A stretch of 28,545 nucleotides of DNA from an uncultured Eubacteriales bacterium (GTDB lineage Bacteria; Bacillota; Clostridia; Christensenellales; UBA1242), in assembly GCA_948512295.1 (NCBI GenBank), contig CAOQRA010000010.1:1-28545 (forward strand), in the 5' to 3' direction. The notes beneath the pieces are model-generated. The model saw only the letters and a list, made by a program, of their open reading frames with translations, did no database searches and was not told the origin of the DNA. Every line of letters starts with the position of its first letter. The first letter of the stretch is position 1. Shown in pieces: positions 16,561-23,314 of the stretch. Made by a program: the position numbers and the translations under genes.

Positions 16561-16580
16561 AATCATTTATATTTTCCCTC

Positions 16581-16609
16581 TTGAAATTAACATTCTACTA
16601 TGCTATACT
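16581..16609 (+). promoter_or_regulatory. Strong extended -10 sigma-A promoter of copy 2
   Basis: TTGAAA (16581-16586), 17-nt spacer, TGCTATACT extended -10 (TATACT 16604-16609). AAAGGAG lies before the ATG at 16631. The same promoter, almost letter for letter, precedes copy 3. Confidence 0.85.
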
Positions 16610-16630
16610 TAAAATATAAAGGAGTAAATT

Positions 16631-17590
16631 ATGGAAAAACCTATAATATTAAGAGAGAAAGTATACATACCAAGTGCAAGCGAATATGACGCAGCACGTG
16701 AGAAGTACTTAGCATTTATGGGAGCAAAGCTTTCAGAAAAGGCAAGAAATGATGGTGCATGGGCAAGCGATGATTACAAAGCTGGTTACTTCTTCTTGCG
16801 CTCGCCTCTTCCAGGCTATACTGTTAAAGTCTTCTATGGTAGCCGTAGTGCCACGCGCATTTGGCGCTGTACCTACGACACTAACGCCGGACTGCGTGTC
16901 GCTTTTAACCTAATCTATAATCCACAATGCGACCTCGTTAAAGGTTGCCGCATGGAAACAAGAAAAGCGCTGGTATGGAATTCAGAAAATGGAAAAGATG
17001 AAACTGTAGAAAGCACAGCGCCTATTATTAAATTTGGTAAGTACGATTGTATTTGGCTTAACAAAGAGGAATGTGAAGCTGCGTATGCAAAAGGTGAAAA
17101 GGTAGCAATGCAATTTTGGACTCTTGACCTTGTCGCAAAAGCAGAGCCATTTGCTGAAAAAGGTGATCACAATGATTATGCCAAAGCAAAGAAATTAAGG
17201 ACACAATGCAAAAGTCTGTTTACTGAGGAAGAACTTGCAAAGATGGTAGAAGTTGAGATGTCAAGTGAGGACGACTATGAAAAAGCAACTCCTATACTTG
17301 AAACTCAAGATGCCGCTGTAAATACTGAGGAAAGTGAAATTCACAAATTATTTGCTCAAGTTGCTGATGGCAAAATGGACGAAGAGGACTTACGTAAAGC
17401 GTTAAAAAGAGTTAGTTCTGATTTGCGTGCAAAACCTGATGTGACAGCAGAGCAAGCAAAAGCTCTTGCTGACGAGATTGTAAATGAAACCGAGTGGCTT
17501 GAAGAGGCATTAAAAATTAATTCCGCTTTCAATCAAGTTGACAATGCAATAGATAACATCAATTTAGGTGGCGAAGATGAACAAAACTAA
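16631..17590 (+). CDS. Hypervariable C-type-lectin-like family protein, copy 2 (complete, 319 aa)
   Basis: This is the only full-length copy here. Residues 1-50 (MEKPIILREKVYIPSASEYD...) are shared with copy 3. YFFLRSP (residues 53-59) opens the lectin-like module and GLRVAFNLIYNP (87-98) closes it. Residues 60-86 between them are hypervariable; flanks are nearly identical in copies 1 and 3. There follow a conserved domain with ETRKALVWN, KYDCIWLNKEECEAAYAKG and WTLDLVAKAE, and a helical C-terminus (residues 220-319). There is no signal peptide, sortase motif or membrane segment, so the protein is cytosolic unless exported another way. Having the variable region in the N-terminal third is atypical for DGR targets, where it is usually near the C-terminus. 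Function: inferred diversified binding protein, ligand unknown. Confidence 0.85.
   Translation: MEKPIILREKVYIPSASEYDAAREKYLAFMGAKLSEKARNDGAWASDDYKAGYFFLRSPLPGYTVKVFYGSRSATRIWRCTYDTNAGLRVAFNLIYNPQCDLVKGCRMETRKALVWNSENGKDETVESTAPIIKFGKYDCIWLNKEECEAAYAKGEKVAMQFWTLDLVAKAEPFAEKGDHNDYAKAKKLRTQCKSLFTEEELAKMVEVEMSSEDDYEKATPILETQDAAVNTEESEIHKLFAQVADGKMDEEDLRKALKRVSSDLRAKPDVTAEQAKALADEIVNETEWLEEALKINSAFNQVDNAIDNINLGGEDEQN
16808..16888 (+). other. Variable region (VR) of copy 2, DGR-like
   Basis: There are 27 codons between CCT and GGA-CTG-CGT. Most variable codons end in the same pyrimidine as copies 1 and 3, e.g. GTT, GTC, TTC, AGC, CGT, CGC, ATT, TAC, AAC here. Invariant codons (TGG, GCC, GGT) contain no adenine, as expected if adenines of a template are the targets. 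Confidence 0.75.
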
Positions 17591-17681
17591 CACCCAAATC
17601 ATATTAGATGAAATCGATAACATGATTGATGATTATTGCGATTATTTGAAATACAGCAAAAAGTTGAAAAATAGAAAATAA
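17577..17681 (+). CDS. Small ORF, 34 aa, overlapping the end of copy 2
   Basis: An ATG inside the last codons of copy 2 opens a 34-codon frame in the +1 register: MNKTNTQIILDEIDNMIDDY followed by CDYLKYSKKLKNRK. It is acidic then basic and probably helical. AGGTGG lies 5-6 nt before its ATG, so translational coupling is possible. It ends inside the terminator that follows. Copy 1 has no equivalent because its matching ATG is followed by an early stop. It could be a fortuitous frame. Confidence 0.35.
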   Translation: MNKTNTQIILDEIDNMIDDYCDYLKYSKKLKNRK

Positions 17682-17708
17682 AAAAACGGACAAGTTTGTC
17701 CGTTTTTT
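17681..17708. terminator. Bidirectional intrinsic terminator
   Basis: AAAAAACGGACAA pairs with TTGTCCGTTTTTT. It lies between the convergent copy 2 gene and spoIIE and touches the spoIIE stop codon. Confidence 0.85.
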
Positions 17709-20008
17709 CACGCTTCGAAAAGTTTGACTACAAGGCATGTCATGTCATCCACTGCGTAGCCGTTATTGCTTGAAAGCGCGCGGGCAAGAATTGTATCGGC
17801 AAATTCTTGCGGGCTTGAGTCTTTAATTGTGAGAATAAAATCTTTAAATTCACTGTCACTGCCAAAGCTGTCAGACACTCCGTCACTGCACAAAATGATA
17901 AAATCTTTGCCGCCGACCACAACCTTTTTGGTTAGCGCACGCACATCGTTTAAAATGCCGATTGGTAGCGCACCGCCCTCAATAATTTTGCAATCCTCTG
18001 GACTTCGCACATAGGTGGATGGCGAGCCCATTTTGATTAAGTCGGCAAGACCGCTCCTTAGGTCTATAATGCAAATGTCAAGCGTGGAGAAAATTTCGTC
18101 TTTTTCAAGATTAAGAAGTTTATTGACGCTTGATAGAATAACCTCATTATCAAAACCCGCGCGGTAGAAGTTTTCAACTAGCGAGATAGCCGTTTCGCTT
18201 TTACGCCCCGCCTCCTCGCCTGAGCCCATGCCATCGCACAGCGCAAACATAAATCGGTCGCCGTCTAAGCGAATTACGCTATGGCTATCCCCTGAAATAC
18301 TAGAGCCAGACTTAGTTTTGCTAGCAAGCCCAAAGATGCAATCATAGCGCGGTGAAGTTTTTAAATTGATAGTGGTCAGCCCAGACACCGAGGCAGGATA
18401 AAGTTCATATGGACACATCTTGCTGCCACATATTTTACTGACAACTTCGGAAAGTTTTGGTCTTGAGGCGTCTTGCTCTCTTACTATAAGCGAAGCGCAC
18501 ATCGTCCTCGCATCTTTTTCATAGACAACGGCGTCGGAGCAAATTATATTATTATACGCCAGTTCATCAATAATTTTACTTTCTCGCGATGTGTCAAAAG
18601 AGACAAGACTGTTTACTTCCCCAGCAAGCCCCTTTAAAACGTCGCTAATACCGCCTAATTGGTCTGCGATAAGCATTTTGCTTGTGTCCACATTGCCAAC
18701 TAATGTGGAATAACTTTTGTACTGACTTGTCAGTGTATTTATTTCGCTGATAAGATTGTTAGTTTTTCCACAGCGAGAGGATAGGTAACTTGGTATATCT
18801 AAAAGCGTAATCTTACCTTTGTCAAGTGCAATTGAAATAAGTTCTTCAAACATCTTTTTAGAGTCATCGCTAAATGTACGATGGCAGTGTTTATACTCTG
18901 GACAGCCTTTGCATATTGAGCCGCGTATTTCTTCAAACAGCATGTCTTTTATTTGTTCATCTGACATGTTCTTTTTAATAAGTTTTTTGAAAACCTCATT
19001 CATGTCGCAAAATACTTCAGAAAGACTTGACAGCCGCCTATGCATAATCTCGCGATTACGATTGACCACATTTTTCATCGCAAGGCGGTCATTGTTAGTG
19101 GATAGCAATACTCCAATTTGCTGATAAAAGGCTTTAGGAACTGCGATAAAGATTAGCACACCAAGTATCACAGGCAAAACATCTAAATATCCATATGAAT
19201 AGTATAGTTTGAAATAAAAGCCTACTATAAGCTCGCTTAATAACACTGCTATCGCTGGGAATACACGTTTTTGAGTACGGAAGCATGTAATGATAAGTGC
19301 CCAAATTACAAATGGCGCAATGTATAGAGGGTTATTGCTGCCAAGCAGAGTGCCTAGTCCCAAAATGCCTGCAAGCATGATTGCGCTATGCCACTTTGTA
19401 GTATAAGAAATTACCAGTAAAATAAACACAATAAACAGTTTTAAAAAGGAAAAACCAAACAGGTCAAAAGCGGAAAGTCCGTTAGAAACCACCATTAAAA
19501 AGCTTGCGCCACAAATTAATTCCAAATTCGTAAGCTTGTATGCAAAGCCTCTAATAATAAGTGGTTCAAAAAAGTAGATAAGTGCATACATAAACATTAC
19601 ACCAACCACAATGCTTATCGGTATAAAATATGGCGCGACTCCTCCCAGTGCGTCAAAGACAATTTTAGCAGTTTGACCTAACACGGCAAAAATACCAAGC
19701 TCCCATTTGCGAATGTTCTTTTTACATAACACGTGGATATAGTATGGCAACCCGCACATGAAAACCGCAACCAAGGCGGATATGATGTTTTCGAAACTAA
19801 AGGAAAACGCCATCTGTGCGAAAAAATAGGCAGGGCATACAATGTACACTTTTTGATTTGCCCACACAAGCGCAAACATCAACGCGAACGCAAAAGGATA
19901 AATATATCCAGAAATGCTCGCATGACTAACTATGTAAAAAAGTGCAGTGTATAAAATCAATATCAAAAACATACGAACATACTTGTTCATTTTCATAAAA
20001 GCTTCCAT
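17708..20008 (-). CDS. spoIIE: Stage II sporulation protein E (PP2C-type phosphatase)
   Basis: SpoIIE dephosphorylates SpoIIAA in the forespore to release sigma-F and also acts at the polar septum. The N-terminal part has about ten hydrophobic helices (to about residue 300), then a regulatory region with a Cys-rich patch (CKGCPEYKHCHRTF), and the C-terminal PP2C/SpoIIE domain: FALCDGMGSGEEAGRKSE (metal-binding Asp), DICIIDLRSG, and FIILCSDGVSDSFGSDSEF. At 766 aa it is slightly shorter than the Bacillus protein (about 830). The first ATG (20008) is preceded by TATAAT at a 6-nt gap and no ribosome binding site; a second Met follows at residue 5. No Spo0A box was checked in detail. Confidence 0.95.
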   Translation of the reverse strand: MEAFMKMNKYVRMFLILILYTALFYIVSHASISGYIYPFAFALMFALVWANQKVYIVCPAYFFAQMAFSFSFENIISALVAVFMCGLPYYIHVLCKKNIRKWELGIFAVLGQTAKIVFDALGGVAPYFIPISIVVGVMFMYALIYFFEPLIIRGFAYKLTNLELICGASFLMVVSNGLSAFDLFGFSFLKLFIVFILLVISYTTKWHSAIMLAGILGLGTLLGSNNPLYIAPFVIWALIITCFRTQKRVFPAIAVLLSELIVGFYFKLYYSYGYLDVLPVILGVLIFIAVPKAFYQQIGVLLSTNNDRLAMKNVVNRNREIMHRRLSSLSEVFCDMNEVFKKLIKKNMSDEQIKDMLFEEIRGSICKGCPEYKHCHRTFSDDSKKMFEELISIALDKGKITLLDIPSYLSSRCGKTNNLISEINTLTSQYKSYSTLVGNVDTSKMLIADQLGGISDVLKGLAGEVNSLVSFDTSRESKIIDELAYNNIICSDAVVYEKDARTMCASLIVREQDASRPKLSEVVSKICGSKMCPYELYPASVSGLTTINLKTSPRYDCIFGLASKTKSGSSISGDSHSVIRLDGDRFMFALCDGMGSGEEAGRKSETAISLVENFYRAGFDNEVILSSVNKLLNLEKDEIFSTLDICIIDLRSGLADLIKMGSPSTYVRSPEDCKIIEGGALPIGILNDVRALTKKVVVGGKDFIILCSDGVSDSFGSDSEFKDFILTIKDSSPQEFADTILARALSSNNGYAVDDMTCLVVKLFEA

Positions 20009-20014
20009 ACGCTA

Positions 20015-20020
20015 ATTATA
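20015..20020 (-). promoter_or_regulatory. -10 box of spoIIE, leaderless arrangement
   Basis: TATAAT ends 6 nt before the ATG. No clear TTGACA lies at 16-18 nt, as might be expected if an activator such as Spo0A~P is needed, but this is inference. Confidence 0.55.
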
Positions 20021-20096
20021 CAGCTTGACAGATTTCAATCGATAGCAAAAAATTGTCACACTTTGCCGAAGAAACGCAAAAAAAAGAGGCCTTGAC

Positions 20097-20645
20097 TTAG
20101 GCTCTATTTTTTATCTCCTTTTCAATAACTTCAAGTGTATGTTTTAAATTAGTATTATCAATTACAAGGTCATATTTGCTTTTAAACTTGCGTTCAAATT
20201 CGCCTCGCGAAATACGCAGCTTTGCACGCTCATCACTTTCTCCGCGAGCAATCAGCCTTGCATATAATTCGTCGTCTGGCACGTCTAAAAAGATTGTCAA
20301 CACTTCCGCTTTTCCTTTTAAATACTCGACAAGTTTTTGCGCTCCCTCAACATCAATGTCTTTCATATATATGTTTTGTGGATTATTGATGATTTTTTTT
20401 AGCTCACTGTTTTGAGTAGCATATTTGAATTGGTGCACCTCATTGACTTCAAAAAAGTCGCCATGTCGGCGTTTTTTCTCAAACTCCTCATCTGTAAAAA
20501 AGTCATAATTAATATCAAGTTGAGGACTGCGTTTTTCTCGCGTTGTCGCCGACTTGATTAAAAAACGATTACCCGCAGTTGTCAAAAGCTCGTTAATTAT
20601 GGTGTTTTTCCCCGCCCCAGACACACCTGAAAATATAACAAACAT
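20097..20645 (-). CDS. Divergent guanylate kinase-like protein, 182 aa
   Basis: The fold is that of guanylate kinase (GMP + ATP to GDP + ADP): P-loop GVSGAGKNT, the GMP-binding SATTREKRS, and the DIDVEGAQKLVEYL strand with the lid RLIARGESDERAKLRIS. It departs from canonical Gmk. The P-loop is GAGKNT instead of GVGKGT, and the GMP-site NxYGT segment is FKYATQN. It is about 20 residues shorter than usual. I start at the ATG at 20645, with AAGGGG 7 nt upstream. It may be the housekeeping enzyme or a paralogue with altered substrate. It lies between spoIIE and cwlD. Confidence 0.8.
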   Translation of the reverse strand: MFVIFSGVSGAGKNTIINELLTTAGNRFLIKSATTREKRSPQLDINYDFFTDEEFEKKRRHGDFFEVNEVHQFKYATQNSELKKIINNPQNIYMKDIDVEGAQKLVEYLKGKAEVLTIFLDVPDDELYARLIARGESDERAKLRISRGEFERKFKSKYDLVIDNTNLKHTLEVIEKEIKNRA

Positions 20646-20712
20646 ATTTTTACCCCTTGAGATTATGATATCAAATTCAATAAGTTTTAACAAATAAATT
20701 TGCAAGGTTTAC

Positions 20713-20735
20713 AAAAAAAGGAGGTTGCCCTCCCA
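20713..20735 (-). terminator. Intrinsic terminator
   Basis: Read on the minus strand, GGGAGG...CCTCC forms a short GC stem followed by T7-8. It lies about 125 nt downstream of cwlD and upstream of the guanylate-kinase-like gene. Confidence 0.7.
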
Positions 20736-20860
20736 GTCAAAATAAAGACCTAAAATATATGCAAAATTAATTCACAAGTATTTAAAATAGTCTGACGGAC
20801 TTCCAAACACAAAAACTGCGTTTATAAACGCTGACAGATGGTAAAAGCATGAAAGAGTTT

Positions 20861-21547
20861 TTACATATCAAAAAATTTTAGCACCCCTGCCAGCACACTG
20901 TAACAAAGTTTTTTTCTATGTTCTTCGGTGACAAGACGCGCTTCTTCTTGCGGATTTGAAAGGAAACCACACTCCACAAGTACGCTTGGCGTGTCCGTGC
21001 AGTTAAGAATGTAATAATCTCCTACGCTGCTCACCTTGCGCGCATTGGGAACGCTTTTTACAATCTCTGTTTGCATTAAATCTGCAAGCGTTTTGCCGCT
21101 TTCACTCCCCGCTGCATAAAACACCTGCGCCCCGATCGCCGAGGGAAGCGGATAGCTGTTCATATGGATGCTGACAACTAAATCTGCACCACTACTTTCA
21201 ATAATCTGCCTACGCTTTTCCATGTCTGAGCGTTTTTTGTTTGGAGCGGTTATATCATATAACCCATTCATGTCGCTTCGCGTCATAATCACTTTAATTC
21301 CAAAGTTTTGACATAGCTCTTGTAAACATTTTGCATAGGCAAGATTGATTTCGCTTTCCTCAGTTCCTGTCACCTTACCTACCGCGCCGCCGTCAGCCCC
21401 GCCATGCCCCGCGTCAATCACAATGGTGTGGAGCGGCTTTGGCGTAGTACTGGCTTTGATAGGAAAATAAGCCCCGCAGAAAACACCTATTGCTAGAATG
21501 CATAGTAAAAAAGCAATAATTGACTTTTTCTTTATTGTTAAAAACAT
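20861..21547 (-). CDS. cwlD: N-acetylmuramoyl-L-alanine amidase, CwlD type
   Basis: This is a zinc amidase of the Amidase_3 family; CwlD removes peptide side chains as a step toward muramic-delta-lactam in spore cortex. An N-terminal membrane anchor (KKKSIIAFLLCILAIGVFCGAYF) precedes the catalytic domain with zinc ligands in IDAGHGGADGG (His), SEINLAYAK (Glu) and VSIHMNSYP (His), and the catalytic Glu in VLVECGFLSNPQEE. It is 228 aa from the ATG at 21547 (GGGGT upstream); an in-frame TTG 12 nt earlier is rejected. Proximity to spoIIE and a membrane anchor favour a sporulation role over a vegetative autolysin. Its 5' end and upstream region are duplicated at 22376-22608. Confidence 0.88.
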   Translation of the reverse strand: MFLTIKKKSIIAFLLCILAIGVFCGAYFPIKASTTPKPLHTIVIDAGHGGADGGAVGKVTGTEESEINLAYAKCLQELCQNFGIKVIMTRSDMNGLYDITAPNKKRSDMEKRRQIIESSGADLVVSIHMNSYPLPSAIGAQVFYAAGSESGKTLADLMQTEIVKSVPNARKVSSVGDYYILNCTDTPSVLVECGFLSNPQEEARLVTEEHRKKLCYSVLAGVLKFFDM

Positions 21548-21623
21548 ATAAAACCCCAAAGTAGTTTATTACATAATCCATTTAAATAGCACAAAAGAAA
21601 AATATATTTAAAAGATATTGACA
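21393..21623. repeat. Left direct repeat (cwlD 5' end plus promoter)
   Basis: It aligns with 22376-22608 over about 230 bp: the first 50 codons of cwlD, its upstream region and the TTGACA of the divergent promoter. The coding half is close to 90% identical by eye; the non-coding half is more diverged. The two copies flank the gene at 21669-22307 as direct repeats. Confidence 0.8.
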
Positions 21624-21646
21624 AAAATCTCTTACTATGCTATTAT
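21618..21646 (+). promoter_or_regulatory. Sigma-A promoter of the gene at 21669
   Basis: TTGACA (21618-21623), 17-nt spacer, TATTAT (21641-21646). Its -35 is part of the duplicated segment and reappears at 22603. Confidence 0.75.
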
Positions 21647-21668
21647 AAGCAAGTAAATGGAGAACAGA

Positions 21669-22307
21669 ATGATTATTGTTAATGAAGATTATTTGCAAGA
21701 AGAATATATAGGACCCGACGAAAAAGAATATGTTATCTTTAAAGACTCCAAAACAAAACAAGTAAAAGCAGTTTTTCCTATTATCACAGACAGTAACGAG
21801 CTTGCTGACACAATGGAGAATCTTAAACAGGTTAAGCTTCCTTCAGAATATTTGCCTACTGATCAATACGAACTTGAGGCCATGTTAAGATATTCGTATA
21901 CAAGAATGGTTCAAGCCTTTATTGTAGATTTATCGATTAATTATATTGTGGATAATTATGATCTTCCAGAAGATTTTAATGAGGATCTCAAGAATTATTC
22001 CGACGCCTTATTGGAAACTTATAATGGCTTAGCTAAACAACTTGCAGAAATGCACCCTCTTTGGATGAAACGTGAATACAAAGGAATGAAATATTATGGA
22101 GGTAATCCATATAATATGTACCCAAGTGAACGTTATGCCACATCAGATATGTATGATCGAATTATTCCAGAGCGTAAAAATATCATAGGTTTAGCTTTTG
22201 GAGCTTATAATTTTTCTGTGGAAGATGCAAGCAAGGGTTGTGTAGGTATAGAAAAAATAGAAGAAATAAATAGGGCTGTAAATCCACCTCAAAATGATAA
22301 TGAATAA
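21669..22307 (+). CDS. Hypothetical protein, 212 aa
   Basis: I recognise no family. It is soluble and acidic: MIIVNEDYLQEEYIGPDEKE, a central helix-rich part (DFNEDLKNYSDALLETYNGLAKQLAEM) and a Tyr-rich stretch (MKYYGGNPYNMYPSERYATSDMYD). I prefer the ATG at 21669, which has GGAG 6 nt upstream and lies 22 nt after the -10 box; the in-frame ATG at 21657 would leave almost no leader. The gene with its terminator is flanked by direct repeats of the cwlD 5' region, so it looks like an inserted or duplicated accessory gene. Confidence 0.65.
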   Translation: MIIVNEDYLQEEYIGPDEKEYVIFKDSKTKQVKAVFPIITDSNELADTMENLKQVKLPSEYLPTDQYELEAMLRYSYTRMVQAFIVDLSINYIVDNYDLPEDFNEDLKNYSDALLETYNGLAKQLAEMHPLWMKREYKGMKYYGGNPYNMYPSERYATSDMYDRIIPERKNIIGLAFGAYNFSVEDASKGCVGIEKIEEINRAVNPPQNDNE

Positions 22308-22310
22308 AAA

Positions 22311-22340
22311 ATTTAAAGCATATCTAAGATATGCTTTTTA
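22311..22340 (+). terminator. Intrinsic terminator
   Basis: AAAGCATATCT and AGATATGCTTT pair over a small loop, then a T tract, just after the 212-aa gene. The same AAAGCATATC stem is used after the gene at 22653. Confidence 0.8.
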
Positions 22341-22375
22341 TATATTTTCAAATTTAATACTGTCCTATTTTGACA

Positions 22376-22529
22376 TCAGCCCCGCCATGCCCCGCGTCAA
22401 TGACAATGGTGTAAAGTGGCCTTGGAGAAGTGCTGGCTTTGATAGGGAAATACGCCCCGCAGAAAACACCTATTGCTAGAATGCACAACAAAACAGCAAC
22501 AATTGACTTTTTTTGATTGTTAAAAACAT
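22376..22529 (-). pseudogene. Truncated, frameshifted copy of the cwlD 5' end
   Basis: Read on the minus strand it starts MFLTIKK like cwlD. A 1-nt deletion in the A tract after codon 7 then shifts the frame into a stop; with the frame corrected, LLCILAIGVFCGAYFPIKAS and TIVIDAGHGGAD match the real protein. Homology ends just after the first zinc-ligand motif. No catalytic domain remains, so it cannot make an amidase. It is part of the right direct repeat (22376-22608). Confidence 0.85.
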
Positions 22530-22602
22530 ACAAAATACCTCAAAATATTCTATTGTTAAATTTGAAATAATAACACAAGTTGGTGAATTTTTCTGAAAGA
22601 TA

Positions 22603-22632
22603 TTGACAAAATTGTCCATTTTATGTTAATAT
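22603..22632 (+). promoter_or_regulatory. Promoter of the gene at 22653
   Basis: TTGACA (22603-22608) in the same GATATTGACAAAA context as 21618, then an 18-nt spacer and TAATAT (22627-22632). The -35 side derives from the duplicated cwlD upstream region; the -10 side is new sequence. Confidence 0.65.
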
Positions 22633-22652
22633 CAATTATATAGGGAGGATTT

Positions 22653-23222
22653 ATGTATAAAATAGACCCAAGTTTAATAAAAACAAATAGTTTACAAATT
22701 CACTTTAATTATGAAGACCATAGCAAAAATCAAACTAAATACGATTCCTTTAGTGAATTTTTTGGTATTTTAATCGCTGCAAGTGCACCTAATAATGAAA
22801 CTACTTCTGATTCAACTTATACAACAAAAACATGGTCAATACTTTCAAAAACTGGCGTTGAATTGTGCGTGATTGGCGATAAATTGAAATTTCAAAATTA
22901 TGAACAAATACTAAAAGATTTGCTTGAACAATCACAGATAAAAGCTAGGGATGCAAGAATAGATAATAACCCAAGGCTAGCAAAAGAAGCAAAAATGCTA
23001 GAAGTAAGATTCTTTGAAGCACTGTGTGAACCTATTATTGATGCTGCAGCAAAAGAACCTGCACTTGTCGAGTTTATCCCAGATTATATATTTGAAAAAT
23101 ATCCCGAAATTGAAACTCAATTAATTAAAGCTCGCGAAAAAGAAGTTGCAAAAACTAAGAAGCCACAAACGGCAGCTGAAAGAAAATCTACTTTAATAGC
23201 AAGGCTTGCAGAAATGGATTAA
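22653..23222 (+). CDS. Hypothetical protein, 189 aa
   Basis: The family is unknown. The N-terminal half is mixed (SLQIHFNYEDH...SEFFGILIAASAP); the C-terminal half is helical and charged (EQILKDLLEQSQIKARDARID and IPDYIFEKYPEIETQLIKARE), ending in a Lys-rich tail. There is no signal peptide or transmembrane segment, and no similarity by eye to the 212-aa gene before it. A strong GGGAGG ribosome binding site lies 4 nt before the ATG. It is driven by a promoter that partly derives from the duplicated cwlD upstream region, and is closed by its own terminator. Confidence 0.65.
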   Translation: MYKIDPSLIKTNSLQIHFNYEDHSKNQTKYDSFSEFFGILIAASAPNNETTSDSTYTTKTWSILSKTGVELCVIGDKLKFQNYEQILKDLLEQSQIKARDARIDNNPRLAKEAKMLEVRFFEALCEPIIDAAAKEPALVEFIPDYIFEKYPEIETQLIKAREKEVAKTKKPQTAAERKSTLIARLAEMD

Positions 23223-23225
23223 AAT

Positions 23226-23256
23226 AAAAAGCATATCACAATGATATGCTTTTTTA
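23226..23256 (+). terminator. Intrinsic terminator
   Basis: AAAAAGCATATC and GATATGCTTTTT pair over a 4-5 nt loop with a T6 tail, right after the 189-aa gene. Confidence 0.85.
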
Positions 23257-23279
23257 TTATAAAAGCGGCATAAAATTTC

Positions 23280-23308
23280 TTGACAAAATTTTGTGGTTGA
23301 ATAATAAT
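23280..23308 (+). promoter_or_regulatory. Promoter of the SH3-like secreted protein gene, leaderless arrangement
   Basis: TTGACA (23280-23285), 17-nt spacer, AATAAT (23303-23308) and 6 nt to the ATG at 23315, with no Shine-Dalgarno. Confidence 0.65.
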
Positions 23309-23314
23309 TGAATT

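Noticed and set aside
20713..20735. GGAGG...CCTCC as an anti-Shine-Dalgarno regulatory RNA
   Set aside because: The stem is followed by a T tract downstream of cwlD, so a simple terminator explains it.
22294..22479. Open frame of 61 codons on the plus strand after the 212-aa gene
   Set aside because: It runs through the terminator and antisense to the cwlD remnant, with no promoter or ribosome binding site of its own.
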